From the NCBI RefSeq assembly GCF_031195445.1, contig NZ_CP133480.1, forward strand, positions 3,960,501 to 4,024,500: a DNA stretch of 64,000 nt, written 5' to 3'. Below, piece by piece: positions 45,940 through 55,030 of this stretch. Position numbers and translations under genes: made by a program. The notes under the pieces are model-generated. The model worked only from the letters and a program-made list of their open reading frames with translations, was not told the origin of the DNA and did no database searches. The stretch is from Acuticoccus sp. MNP-M23. Its GTDB lineage: Bacteria; Pseudomonadota; Alphaproteobacteria; Rhizobiales; Amorphaceae. The stretch's first letter is position 1; every line of letters begins with the position of its first letter.

Positions 45940-46344
45940 ATGCATATCAGTGAGTTGGCAACGGTCGACGCGGCACCAATGCGTCTTCCGCGTAAACTGG
46001 TGGATCGACGGACAGTCCGGCAGATGATCGAGGTGACAGTTGCCGCCGCCTTCGATCTTCCGGTGGAAGAACTGAGCGCGAAAACACGCAGGGCAGCACC
46101 AATAGCATTTGCACGTCAGATTTCGATGTATTGCGCCCATGTGACGTTCGGCTGGTCGCTGACCGAAGCCGGCGCGGTGTTCGACAGGGACCGGACCACC
46201 GCGGCCCACGCCTGCCGCGTGGTGGAGGACCGGCGCGACGATGCAAGGGTCGACAAGGTTGTGGCAAGCGTGGAGGGGGCCCTCAACCATTGGCTCTTCG
46301 CCATCGAGGGCTGCCGCGCGGTCGAGCCGGGAGACCAGCGATGA
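45940..46344 (+). CDS. Stand-alone DnaA domain IV (helix-turn-helix) protein
   Basis: A 134-residue protein whose residues 25-105 match domain IV of DnaA, the part that recognises DnaA boxes: APIAFARQISMYCAHVTFGW and TEAGAVFDRDRTTAAHACR (RDRTT at 83-87, where DnaA has RDHTT). No AAA+ ATPase domain is present, so it cannot unwind DNA. It may bind DnaA boxes or similar sites and compete with DnaA or act as a regulator. GGGGGGAAAGG precedes the start. It overlaps the DUF6456 gene (ATGA), a pairing I associate with Hyphomicrobiales. Confidence 0.85.
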   Translation: MHISELATVDAAPMRLPRKLVDRRTVRQMIEVTVAAAFDLPVEELSAKTRRAAPIAFARQISMYCAHVTFGWSLTEAGAVFDRDRTTAAHACRVVEDRRDDARVDKVVASVEGALNHWLFAIEGCRAVEPGDQR

Positions 46345-47129
46345 GGCGCGAATTTGCCCGCGCGCTCAAGCTGATCGGTGAGCGTCATGCCGAGACGACC
46401 CGCGGCGGTGCGCTGCATCTGACTTCGCCGCGCGAGGGCGAGGTGGTGGTGGCTGCCGCCGACGTGGCCACCATGGTCAGCGAAGGGTTGCTGGCGCGGG
46501 TGCGCGGCCAGGTGCAGCGAACCGGGGCAGGGCGGTCCTACCTCCGCAGGGCCCTCGCAAGCGCTGCCGATGAGCCGTTTCTGGCGCAGCACCGCGAAAT
46601 TGAAATCCGCCACCTGCCTGGCGACAGGCCGGGAGATGAAAGCGTGAGGGTCGCCGCCAACGCGGCCGAAAGTCCGCTCGCCTGGCTTGCCACCCGGAAG
46701 GGCCGCAATGGCGCACCACTCCTGACGGACACCCAGCGCCGGGCCGGGGAACGGCTGGCACGCGACTACGCCCGCGGCCACCACAGCGACCGTGTGACAC
46801 AGTCCTGGGATGCGTCCTGCGTCCGGGGGTCTGCGCGGCGGGACGGGATGTCCGCCAGCGAAGGGGCGCTGCAGTCACGCCGCAGGGTGGAGGCGGCGCT
46901 TGGCGCCGTTGGTGACGGCCTCGCCGACGTGCTTGTCGCCGTCTGTTGCGAAGAGATCGGTCTGGAGGCTGCGGAAAAACGCCTCGGTTGGCCCCAGCGC
47001 AGCGGCAAGGTGGTGCTGAAGCTTGCGCTCGACAGGCTGGGCGCTCACTACGGGCTGTCGGAGGGGGCCGTGGGCAATGGCGCGCGCACCGTTCACTGGG
47101 GCGCGGCGGACTACCGGCCCAAGGGCTGA
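46341..47129 (+). CDS. DUF6456 domain protein
   Basis: A 262-residue protein. The DUF6456 core lies at about 105-260, with ESPLAWLATRKGRNGAPLLT, RAGERLARDYARGHHSDRVT and a C-terminal RVEAALGAVGDGLADVLVAV, CCEEIGLEAAEKRLGWPQRS. No enzyme motif is seen; the helical C-terminus resembles a sigma-like or helix-turn-helix DNA-binding domain. Translation is coupled to the DnaA-domain-IV gene, so the two may act together in replication or transcription control. Function unknown. Confidence 0.78.
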   Translation: MRREFARALKLIGERHAETTRGGALHLTSPREGEVVVAAADVATMVSEGLLARVRGQVQRTGAGRSYLRRALASAADEPFLAQHREIEIRHLPGDRPGDESVRVAANAAESPLAWLATRKGRNGAPLLTDTQRRAGERLARDYARGHHSDRVTQSWDASCVRGSARRDGMSASEGALQSRRRVEAALGAVGDGLADVLVAVCCEEIGLEAAEKRLGWPQRSGKVVLKLALDRLGAHYGLSEGAVGNGARTVHWGAADYRPKG

Positions 47130-47228
47130 GCGCCTGCCCGCCGGCGACCGGCGCCATGGTCCTCACGTCACACCTGTTTGTGGTTCGGCCGGGCGCGGAT
47201 TATGTGTGGGATATCGAAGAGGTTTATG

Positions 47229-47636
47229 ATGGCCAGTCCCCAGGAAATTGCAGAAACGTTCGAGCTGATTGAGGATTGGGAAGAGCGCTACCGCTACGTG
47301 ATTGAGCTGGGCAAGGAACTGCCCCCGCTTGCACCCGAGCTGAAAACCGACGGCACCAAGGTGGAAGGTTGCGTCAGCCAGGTCTGGCTGATGTCGCGGA
47401 TTCGCGACGGGCACCTGTTCCTGTCGGGCGACAGCGACGCAATGATCGTGCGCGGGCTCGTTGCCATCCTCATCGCCTTTTATGAGGGGCGTGCGGTGGA
47501 GGATGTCGCAGCGCTGGACGTGAACGGCTACCTCAAGCGCCTTCAGCTTGACGATCACCTCACCCCGCAGCGCTCCAACGGCCTTGCCTCGATGGTCCGC
47601 CGGATTCGGGCCGACGCAACGCATCTGGCGGCCTGA
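47229..47636 (+). CDS. sufE: Cysteine desulfuration protein SufE
   Basis: A 135-residue SufE. The active Cys48 is in KVEGCVSQVWL, and DGHLFLSGDSDAMIVRGLVA matches the family. SufE takes sulfur from the SufS cysteine desulfurase and passes it to the SufBCD Fe-S scaffold. ATG at 47229 is preferred over 47226 because of GAGG spacing. It is separate from a suf operon. Its stop is 22 bases from the convergent monooxygenase. Confidence 0.95.
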   Translation: MASPQEIAETFELIEDWEERYRYVIELGKELPPLAPELKTDGTKVEGCVSQVWLMSRIRDGHLFLSGDSDAMIVRGLVAILIAFYEGRAVEDVAALDVNGYLKRLQLDDHLTPQRSNGLASMVRRIRADATHLAA

Positions 47637-47658
47637 ACGCCCGTTTCGGCGGGCCGGC

Positions 47659-48738
47659 TCAGTCCGGCGGCTGCCAGCTGTAGATCCAGTCCACCCGTTT
47701 GAGGATGCCGGCCTGTCCGGCGCGACGCATCCCGATATCCCGCGCAAATGTGAGCGGGACGGGCAGGTGGTAGAGCATGCGCTGCCGGTCGGTCTGGGCG
47801 GCAAGGCGGCGGGTGCGGGGCTCGCGCGCTGCGGCATAGGCCGCGCGGGCGGCTTCGGTCAGCCCGTGGCGGGCAACGGCGCGGCCAAGCACGGCGGCGT
47901 CTTCAAGCGCCATCGCGCCGCCCTGCGCCAGAAATGGCGGCATGGCGTGGGCCGCATCGCCAACCAGCGCCAGCGTTCCCGCACCGTAGCGGTGGCGGGG
48001 GCGGATCTTGATGGGCCAGGGCACCCAGTCGTTCACGCCGGCGATCTCGGCCCCAAGGGGGTGGCTGCGAAGCGCGTCCGGATGGCGCAGCGCCATGCCC
48101 GTTACCAGAACCATATTGTCGGCCTGGCCCTTCAACGCGTAGCGCACCAGATGGGCACCCTTGCCAAGGGTGAGGCGGGTGCGGGCGCCATTGTCGCCGT
48201 CCGCGGTGCCGCGCCAAGCGATGGTGCGGGTCTCGCGCGCGCTGTCGCCCTCCAGCGCGCGGCGGACTGCGGAGTTGACCCCGTCGGCTGCCACGGCGAA
48301 CGCGGCCTCCGGCAAGCCCGGAACGCGCCAGCCGCGGCCGCCCTCCAGCCGCTCGACCGGGGTGTCGTAACGCACCTCGATCCCCGGCTTGAGGGCGGTT
48401 GCGGCAAGAAGCGCGCCGTGGAGCGCATCGCGCGATGCGGTGAGGTAGGGAAAGCCGTAGCGCCCGGCAAGCGGCGCATAGTCGAGCGCGGCCACCGGCG
48501 CATGACGGCCGGCGGTGCGAATTTCGAGCCCTTCCGGCGTTGCTGCAATGGCGCTCACAGCCTCGCGCGCGCCAACCGCCTCCAGGGCAGCAACGGCGTT
48601 GGGCGAGAGCTGGATGCCGGCGCCCCTGTTGGCGGCCACGGCCGAGCGGCGCTCCACCACCAGCACATCGCCAAACGGCGCCAGCGCCAGCGCTGCAGAC
48701 AAGCCTGCAATGCCGGCGCCAATCACGAGGATGGTCAC
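47659..48738 (-). CDS. FAD-dependent monooxygenase, salicylate hydroxylase-like
   Basis: A 359-residue class A flavoprotein hydroxylase. VIGAGIAGLSAALALAPFG (5-23) binds FAD, DG in VAADGVNSAVRRAL and LVGDAAHAMPPFLAQGGAMA complete the FAD/NADPH set. These enzymes hydroxylate aromatic acids. Third gene of a leftward set with ETF-QO and the CHCC protein, separated by 42 bases. It may also be a UbiH-like ubiquinone-ring hydroxylase, but the length and motif favour the salicylate type. The substrate is unknown. Confidence 0.87.
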   Translation of the reverse strand: MTILVIGAGIAGLSAALALAPFGDVLVVERRSAVAANRGAGIQLSPNAVAALEAVGAREAVSAIAATPEGLEIRTAGRHAPVAALDYAPLAGRYGFPYLTASRDALHGALLAATALKPGIEVRYDTPVERLEGGRGWRVPGLPEAAFAVAADGVNSAVRRALEGDSARETRTIAWRGTADGDNGARTRLTLGKGAHLVRYALKGQADNMVLVTGMALRHPDALRSHPLGAEIAGVNDWVPWPIKIRPRHRYGAGTLALVGDAAHAMPPFLAQGGAMALEDAAVLGRAVARHGLTEAARAAYAAAREPRTRRLAAQTDRQRMLYHLPVPLTFARDIGMRRAGQAGILKRVDWIYSWQPPD

Positions 48739-48780
48739 GGGCGGCTCAACATTGTGCGCAAGCCGCCATGGCGGGCAGCA

Positions 48781-49041
48781 TCAGGCCGCCTTGCCGTGCA
48801 CCGCTTCGGGTTTTGCGACGCAGGACGCCGGGTCCGCCTCGTGCGCCCCCAGCGCGGGATCGTAGACATAGACGGTGGAGCAGTAGGGGCAGATCGCCTC
48901 GGTATCGCCGCCCATGTCGAGGAATTCGTGCGGGTGGTCGAACGGGGGGGATGCCCCCATGCACATGAATTCCTTGGCGCCGATTCGCACGCGGCGGGCG
49001 CCGATGTCGTTGTGGAACAGCGGGGTGGAGCCTTCAGCCAT
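48781..49041 (-). CDS. Zinc-finger CHCC domain protein (NDUFS6-like)
   Basis: An 86-residue protein whose zinc ligands form a C-H-C-C pattern: C27, H38, C51 and C54 (HPHEFLDMGGDTEAICPYC). It is related to the Complex I subunit NDUFS6 zinc domain and is common in alphaproteobacteria as an uncharacterised protein. It lies 26 bases after ETF-QO and so is probably co-expressed with an electron-transfer enzyme of the respiratory chain. Confidence 0.88.
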   Translation of the reverse strand: MAEGSTPLFHNDIGARRVRIGAKEFMCMGASPPFDHPHEFLDMGGDTEAICPYCSTVYVYDPALGAHEADPASCVAKPEAVHGKAA

Positions 49042-49067
49042 GATGTTCTCCCGGGGCCTTCACGGCC

Positions 49068-50726
49068 TCACATACCTTGGTAGTTGGGTCCGCCGCCACC
49101 CTCTGGCGGCGTCCAGACGATGTTCTGGTTCGGATCCTTGATGTCGCACGTCTTGCAGTGGACGCAGTTCTGCGCGTTGATCACGAACTTCGGTGCCTCG
49201 CCCGTCGTGTCCCACTCGTAGACACCGGCGGGGCAATAGCACGCCGAAGGTCCGCCATAGACCTCGTATTCGGACCGGCGCTGCAGGTCCATGTCCTTCA
49301 CCTTGAGATGCGCCGGCTGGTTCTCCTCGTGGTTGGTGTTGGAGAGATAGACCGAGGTGGGCCGGTCGAACGTGAGGACGCCGTCCGGCTTCGGGTAGTC
49401 GATCTTCTTCGCCTTGGCCGCGGGCTTGAGCGCCGCGAAGTCGGGCTTGCCGTGGCGCATGGTGCCGAAGAGCGAGAAGCCGAGAGCCGAATTCATCCAC
49501 ATGTCGAACCCGCCCACGGCCAGCCCGCCGAGAAGGCCGAGCTTCGACCAGAGCGGCTTGACGTTGCGAACGGGGTGAAGGTCGCGGCCGACCTCGGATG
49601 AGCGCCATGCAAGGTCGTAGGCGGTCAGCGTATCGCCGGACCGGTCGTCGGCGAGCGCAGCGTCGATGGCATCGGCGGCGAGCATCCCCGTCAGCATTGC
49701 GTTGTGATTGCCTTTGATGCGCGGCAGGTTGACGAAACCGGCCGCGCAGCCGACGAGGCACCCGCCCGGGAACACCAGCTTCGGCACCGACTGGTAGCCG
49801 CCCTCCGTGATGGCGCGCGCGCCATAGCCCTCGCGCTTGGCGCCCTCGAACAGCGGGGCGATGGCCGGGTGGGTCTTGAACCGCTGGAATTCCTTGAAGG
49901 GGTCCAGATGCGGGTTCTTGTAGTTGAGGTGGACCACGAAGCCGACCGCCATGAGGTTGTCCCCATAGTGGTAGAGGAACGAGCCGCCGCCGGTCTTGCC
50001 GTCGAGCGGCCAGCCCATGGTGTGCTGCACCATGCCGGGTTCAAACACGTCATCGGGGACACGCCACAGCTCCTTGAGGCCGATCCCGTACTTTTGCGGC
50101 TCCCGGCCTTCGTCAAGCTTGAATTCGGCAATCGCCCTCTTGGACAGAGAGCCGCGCACGCCCTCCGCCAGCACCACGTATTTTCCGCCAAGCTCCATTC
50201 CGGCGGTAAAACCGTCGTGGGGCTCGCCGTCCTTGCCGATGCCGAAATCGCCGGTGACGATGCCGTTGACGACGCCGTTTTCATCGCGCGTGAAGTCTGC
50301 GGCGGGGAAGCCGGGGTAGATTTCCACCTCCAGCGCTTCGGCCTCCGCTGCCAGCCATTTGCAAAGGTCGGACAATGAGCCGACGATGTTGCCATGGTTG
50401 TTCATCAGCGGCGGCATCAGGAAGGTCGGCAACGGCATCGACCCAGCGGGGCCGAGGAAGGTGAACTTGTCCTTCGTGACCGTGGTTTTCAGGGGAAAAT
50501 CGTCGCGGGTGCGCCAGTCCGGAACCAGCTTGTCGAGGCCGATGGGGTCGATCACAGCGCCGGACATGGTATGAGCGCCCACCTCGGAGGCCTTTTCCAC
50601 CACCACCACGGAGACCTCGGCGCCTCTGGCCGCCGCGCGCTGCTTGAGCGCGATGGCGGTGGAGAGGCCCGCAGGTCCAGCGCCGACGATCACCACGTCG
50701 AAGTCCATTCGTTCGCGCTCGGCCAT
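49068..50726 (-). CDS. Electron-transfer flavoprotein-ubiquinone oxidoreductase
   Basis: A 552-residue ETF-QO. FAD motif VVIVGAGPAGLSTAIALKQR (11-30), ubiquinone-binding region in the middle, and the 4Fe-4S site in CYCPAGVYEW plus NCVHCKTCDIKDPNQN near the C-terminus. It passes electrons from ETF, reduced by acyl-CoA and other dehydrogenases, to ubiquinone in the inner membrane. GGGGAG precedes the ATG by four bases. First gene of the leftward set, divergent from the uracil-DNA glycosylase gene across 73 bases. Confidence 0.96.
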   Translation of the reverse strand: MAERERMDFDVVIVGAGPAGLSTAIALKQRAAARGAEVSVVVVEKASEVGAHTMSGAVIDPIGLDKLVPDWRTRDDFPLKTTVTKDKFTFLGPAGSMPLPTFLMPPLMNNHGNIVGSLSDLCKWLAAEAEALEVEIYPGFPAADFTRDENGVVNGIVTGDFGIGKDGEPHDGFTAGMELGGKYVVLAEGVRGSLSKRAIAEFKLDEGREPQKYGIGLKELWRVPDDVFEPGMVQHTMGWPLDGKTGGGSFLYHYGDNLMAVGFVVHLNYKNPHLDPFKEFQRFKTHPAIAPLFEGAKREGYGARAITEGGYQSVPKLVFPGGCLVGCAAGFVNLPRIKGNHNAMLTGMLAADAIDAALADDRSGDTLTAYDLAWRSSEVGRDLHPVRNVKPLWSKLGLLGGLAVGGFDMWMNSALGFSLFGTMRHGKPDFAALKPAAKAKKIDYPKPDGVLTFDRPTSVYLSNTNHEENQPAHLKVKDMDLQRRSEYEVYGGPSACYCPAGVYEWDTTGEAPKFVINAQNCVHCKTCDIKDPNQNIVWTPPEGGGGPNYQGM

Positions 50727-50799
50727 GTGTCTCCCCGACTTGTTCCTGAGCTGCGGCCGGCTAGGATCGCGCCGGCCTCCTTAGAATAGGTAGAGGGTT

Positions 50800-51642
50800 A
50801 TGCCCGTTCACGAAAGCGCGCGCGAGGCGATCCTCAGCTTCTACGAAGCGTGTGGCGTCACAACCCACCTTTCGGAAGCCCCGATCGACCGGTTTGCGCT
50901 GGCCGAAGCGCCCCCGGAAACGCGGGAGCTGCAGGCGCCGATCAACGCCGTCGCCGCCGATGTGTTCGACGATGCGCCGCCGGCCGACACGGTGCCTGCG
51001 TTCTTCGAGGATGTTGACGACGATTTTCCCGAAGATGGCGGCCCGGTCAACGACGCACGCTCCATGGCGCGCGCCGCAACCACGCTGGACGCGCTGCACA
51101 AGGCGGTTGCCAGCTTCGAGGGTTGTGCGCTGAAGGCAACGGCCAGGCGCACGGTGAAGGGCGAAGGGCCGCTCGGTGCTGCGCTGATGTTCGTGGGCGA
51201 AGCTCCCGGCGCAGAGGAGGACGAGAGCGGGCGGCCGTTCGTGGGCCGATCCGGCAAGCTTCTGGAAAGAATGCTCGCCGCCATCGGGCTTGACCGGAGT
51301 GATGTCTACATCACCAACGTCATTGCCTGGCGTCCGCCCGGCAACCGCACGCCAAGCCCTGTGGAAACGGCCACCTGCGAGGCGTTCGTGCGGCGCGAGA
51401 TCGCGCTGGTCCGGCCGAGAATTCTGGTGCCGCTCGGCGGTCCGTCGGCCAAGACGCTGCTGCGCAACGATGTGGGCATCACCCGCCAGCGGGGCCGCTG
51501 GACGCGCTACGAAGACGAGGACGGGCTGGTGCTGGATGCCATGGCCATGTTCCATCCGGCCTATCTCCTGCGAACGCCTGCGGAAAAGCGCCGCGCCTGG
51601 GTGGACCTTCTGGCACTGAAAGCCCGGCTCGATCAGGCGTAG
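50800..51642 (+). CDS. Uracil-DNA glycosylase, family 4-like, with reduced Fe-S cysteines
   Basis: A 280-residue glycosylase. The core (about 105-275) has LMFVGEAPGAEEDESGRPFV, VYITNVIAWRPPGNR and FHPAYLL, the family 4 uracil-recognition and catalytic loops. Family 4 usually has four Fe-S cysteines; here C109 and C193 remain, the second is Lys112, and the one expected in the KCRPP loop is Trp (AWRPP). The first 105 residues are an acidic, low-complexity extension (FFEDVDDDFPEDGG). Uracil removal from DNA is expected; Fe-S cluster binding is unlikely. Confidence 0.86.
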   Translation: MPVHESAREAILSFYEACGVTTHLSEAPIDRFALAEAPPETRELQAPINAVAADVFDDAPPADTVPAFFEDVDDDFPEDGGPVNDARSMARAATTLDALHKAVASFEGCALKATARRTVKGEGPLGAALMFVGEAPGAEEDESGRPFVGRSGKLLERMLAAIGLDRSDVYITNVIAWRPPGNRTPSPVETATCEAFVRREIALVRPRILVPLGGPSAKTLLRNDVGITRQRGRWTRYEDEDGLVLDAMAMFHPAYLLRTPAEKRRAWVDLLALKARLDQA

Positions 51643-51678
51643 ACTGGCGCACAACGATTTCGCCACCAAAGAGGATCA

Positions 51679-52491
51679 ATGCTCATGCGTTTCTGGCCGG
51701 GTAGAGGGCGGACAACGATTCCGCTCGTGCGGTTGTCCGGCACCATCGGAATGGGGTCCGGCCTCAGGCCGGGGCTTTCGCTGGATGCGGTCGAGGGGGC
51801 ACTCGCCAAGGCGTTCGCGCAGAAGGGGCCGTGCGTTGCCCTCGTCATCAATTCGCCCGGAGGCTCGCCGGCGCAATCGTCGCTGATTGCCAACCGCATC
51901 CGCCGCCTCGCCGCCGAAAAGGACAAGGCCGTACTGGCGTTTGTGGAGGATGTGGCCGCGTCCGGCGGCTACTGGCTCGCCTGCGCCGCCGACGAGATCC
52001 ACGCCGACGCCACATCCATCGTCGGCTCCATCGGCGTCATCAGCGCCTCGTTCGGCTTCACCGAGCTGATCAGCAAGATCGGCGTGGAGCGCCGCGTCTA
52101 TACAACCGGCGAAAACAAGTCGATCCTCGACCCGTTCAGGCCCGAACAGCCGCGCGACCTCGAAATTCTCTCCGACGTGCAGGGCGACATCTACGAGGCC
52201 TTCGTGGCGGAGGTTAAGGCCCGGCGCGGCACCCGGCTGTCGGACCATCCGGACCTCTTCACCGGCCGTTTCTGGGCCGGCACCAGCGCGCTGGAGCTGG
52301 GCCTGATCGACGGGATCGGCGCCATGCGTGACATTCTGCGCGACCGGTACGGCGAGAAGGTGCGGATCAAGAAGATCAGCATCGGCAAGCCGTCCTTCCT
52401 GCGCCGATTCGGTCTCGGCACCGGGCTTGGCGCCGATGCGATGATCGGCGCCGTGCGGGCCGACCGCCTTTATGACCGCTACGGGCTCTGA
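51679..52491 (+). CDS. S49 family peptidase, SppA/SohB-like
   Basis: A 270-residue S49 peptidase. Nucleophile Ser95 is in EDVAASGGYWLACAADEI and general-base Lys147 is in TGENKSILDPF; the 52-residue spacing agrees with Bacillus SppA. LVINSPGGSPAQS is the oxyanion segment. The start at ATG 51679 leaves no transmembrane anchor, so the protein is either cytoplasmic or peripheral, unlike typical membrane-bound SppA. Signal-peptide cleavage is the family role. It starts 37 bases after the glycosylase gene. Confidence 0.88.
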   Translation: MLMRFWPGRGRTTIPLVRLSGTIGMGSGLRPGLSLDAVEGALAKAFAQKGPCVALVINSPGGSPAQSSLIANRIRRLAAEKDKAVLAFVEDVAASGGYWLACAADEIHADATSIVGSIGVISASFGFTELISKIGVERRVYTTGENKSILDPFRPEQPRDLEILSDVQGDIYEAFVAEVKARRGTRLSDHPDLFTGRFWAGTSALELGLIDGIGAMRDILRDRYGEKVRIKKISIGKPSFLRRFGLGTGLGADAMIGAVRADRLYDRYGL

Positions 52492-52495
52492 GGGC

Positions 52496-53479
52496 ATGGA
52501 AGCCATTGTCTGCAACGCCTTCGATGGCCCCGATGCGCTGGTGATGGGTTCGCTGCCGGAACCGGTGTGCGGCGACGATGAGGTGCTGGTGTCGGTCCGT
52601 GCGGCGGCCGTCAGCTTCATGGATCGGCTGATGGTTTCGGGTGGCTACCAGATGAAGCCGGCCTTCCCGTTTGCACCGGGCACGGATGCTGCCGGGGTTG
52701 TCCGCAAGGTGGGGGCGGGCGTGACGACGCTGCGCGAAGGGGACCGCGTTGTCGGCAGCACCTGGGTGGGCGCCTATGCCGAGACGGTCGCCTTCAAGGG
52801 TTCGCGCTGCGCAGTGCTTCCGGACAACGTGTCGTTCGAGGCGGCGGCCACCTTGCCCTACGCCTATCTCACCGCCCGCCACGCGTTTGCCGACCGCGCA
52901 GCGTTGCGGCCCGGCGAGATATGTCTGGTGACCGGCGCCACCGGCGGGGCAGGGCTTGCTGCGCTGGACACGGCACGGGCCATGGGCGCACGCACCATCG
53001 CCGTGGTCGGCCGGCGCGAAAAGGCCGCCATCGCAAAGGAATATGGCGCGGAAGCGGTCGTGGTTCTGGCTGACGAGGACCTGCGCACGGCAGTCAAGGC
53101 GTTGACCGATGGCCGCGGCGTCGACGTGTGTTTCGAAACGCTGGGGGGCGACCCGTTTCTCGCCTGTGCGCGGCTGATGGCACCTGGCGGGCGGCTGATG
53201 CCCATCGGCTTTGCCACCGGCACCATTCCGGCGCTGCCGATGAACCTGCCGCTGGTGAAGGCCTACAGCGTCGTCGGCGTCTTCATGGGGGCGTGGGCGG
53301 ATGCCGAGCCGCTGGCATCGCAACAGGCTCTGAGGGCCATTGTGGCGGACGTTGCCGCCGGCACCCTGAAGCCGCGGGTGGACACCGTCCTGCCACTGAA
53401 GGATGCGGCGGCTGCCATGGCGCGGCTCGGCGCGCGGGATGTGGTCGGCCGGATCGTTCTTTCGCTTCCGCCCCGCTGA
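52496..53479 (+). CDS. Zinc-independent quinone reductase-like medium-chain dehydrogenase
   Basis: A 327-residue MDR enzyme of the quinone oxidoreductase type. GTDAAGVVRKVGAGVTTLREGDRVVG is the N-terminal GroES-like part; the NADPH motif is VTGATGGAGLAALDTARAMG, and zinc ligands of alcohol dehydrogenases are absent. Reduces quinones, enones or crotonyl-CoA-type substrates with NADPH. The ATG at 52496 is four bases after the S49 peptidase stop. Confidence 0.88.
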   Translation: MEAIVCNAFDGPDALVMGSLPEPVCGDDEVLVSVRAAAVSFMDRLMVSGGYQMKPAFPFAPGTDAAGVVRKVGAGVTTLREGDRVVGSTWVGAYAETVAFKGSRCAVLPDNVSFEAAATLPYAYLTARHAFADRAALRPGEICLVTGATGGAGLAALDTARAMGARTIAVVGRREKAAIAKEYGAEAVVVLADEDLRTAVKALTDGRGVDVCFETLGGDPFLACARLMAPGGRLMPIGFATGTIPALPMNLPLVKAYSVVGVFMGAWADAEPLASQQALRAIVADVAAGTLKPRVDTVLPLKDAAAAMARLGARDVVGRIVLSLPPR

Positions 53480-53769
53480 TCCGCGGCACAACCTTCGCAC
53501 AACCTTGATGGCTTAGAACGGACGCGTCGAGGACTACCCGGCCCCTGTGGCCGAACCGGCGCGCATCGTTCCTGCGCCTTGCCCGATTGCCGGCGAAAGC
53601 CGTGGGCGCCCGTCATGACCTGCCGGCCGCATTTGCAATCATCCGCGACCAATCCGTTCCGAGCCCGTGTTGACGGACAGGTGCCTTGCGCCCGTCCGCC
53701 CGCACAACAGGTCCGACAGCCGCGCCGCGTCTTGCGGCTGGGCGCCAATCGTTTTGTGGAGTGTTGAGT

Positions 53770-54753
53770 ATGGAGATCAAGCAGCTGCGTTATTTCCAGC
53801 GGGTCGCGGACACGGGGAGCGTTTCGCGCGCCGCCGCCGCGCTCTCGGTGGCACAGCCAGCCGTCAGCCGGCAAATCGCCAACCTGGAAGAGACGCTCGG
53901 GACAGCGCTGTTCTTCCGAAACGGTCGCGGTGTGACCCTGACCGATGCCGGCCAGCAGCTTTACGGGCACACCGCGCGCATTCTGGAATCCATCCGGCAC
54001 GCAGAGCAGGACGTGCGCGACAGCACCGGCGCGGTCCGCGGCACCATCCTGCTCGGCTCCATGCCAAGCGTGGTGCGCATCCTGGCACCGACACTCCTGA
54101 AGAGCATGGGCAAGAATCACCCCTCGGTCTTTCTCGAATTCACCACCGGCATGTCGGGCTACGTCAACGAATGGCTCTCCAATGGGCTTCTCGACGTTGC
54201 CATCCTGCATGATGCCACCCGCACCCAGCACTTCCTCACCGAACCGCTGATTGCCGAGGAGCTGGTGGCGGTCAGCTATGGCGGCGACAAGGCGCCGGTG
54301 GCGTTCAAGGCGCTGGCGGGCGAACCTCTCATCTTGCCGCGCAAGAGCCACGGGCTCCGCCTGCAGGTGGAGCGCGCGGCTGCGCAGCTTCGCGTAGAGC
54401 TGAACGTGCGTTATGAGCTCGATTCGCTGGATACCGCACAAAGGCTGGTATCAGAGAGCGCAGGCGTTGCAATTTTGCCGAAAAGCGCGGTGCAAGCAAA
54501 CCCAGATTTTGTGGTTCGACAGATCACCGACCCTCAGCAATACCGGCAACTTCTGCTGGCGACGTCCTCGCAGCGCTCTGTCTCGCAGGCAACCCGCGTT
54601 GTCATCAACGAGCTGAAGCGCCAGGCCCGCGAAATGGTCGGCACGGCAAACTGGCCGGGGACCATCCGCGTCGCGGATTATAATTCGATTGCCGGCAAGG
54701 AGCTGGTCGGGAAGGCCTCCAGCGACAATTTCGGCGTTGAGAACGCTGCGTAG
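53770..54753 (+). CDS. LysR-family transcriptional regulator, Nac/Cbl-like
   Basis: A 327-residue LysR protein. HTH: MEIKQLRYFQRVADTGSVSR and AAAALSVAQPAVSRQIANLE; effector domain about 90-300 (GTILLGSMPSVVRILAPTLL). The N-terminus resembles the Nac/NodD-like members that act on nitrogen or aromatic genes. It lies 290 bases after the MDR gene; that gap shows no clear element. No divergent target gene is adjacent, so its regulon is unknown. Confidence 0.88.
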   Translation: MEIKQLRYFQRVADTGSVSRAAAALSVAQPAVSRQIANLEETLGTALFFRNGRGVTLTDAGQQLYGHTARILESIRHAEQDVRDSTGAVRGTILLGSMPSVVRILAPTLLKSMGKNHPSVFLEFTTGMSGYVNEWLSNGLLDVAILHDATRTQHFLTEPLIAEELVAVSYGGDKAPVAFKALAGEPLILPRKSHGLRLQVERAAAQLRVELNVRYELDSLDTAQRLVSESAGVAILPKSAVQANPDFVVRQITDPQQYRQLLLATSSQRSVSQATRVVINELKRQAREMVGTANWPGTIRVADYNSIAGKELVGKASSDNFGVENAA

Positions 54754-55030
54754 GAAAAAGGCAGCTACGTGACTCAAGTCCGCGTTTGTGTGACGTAGAA
54801 CACGTTCTGAGGGTTGATTGGGGCATGGCGCCCCCATATCCCTTTGGCGTGATGATCAAACGGGGTGTTTCGGTGTCGAGATCGAAAGGGATCGTGCGGA
54901 AACGTACGAGGCTTGAAGGCTTTCGCGATGCCGTGACCTTGGCATTTTCGCCGAGAGAGCGCGCCGGCCGCCGGGCGGTTGCAGCCAGGTCCCGCCGGAT
55001 AGCGCCATTTCCGCATCAGGCCGACGCCGC

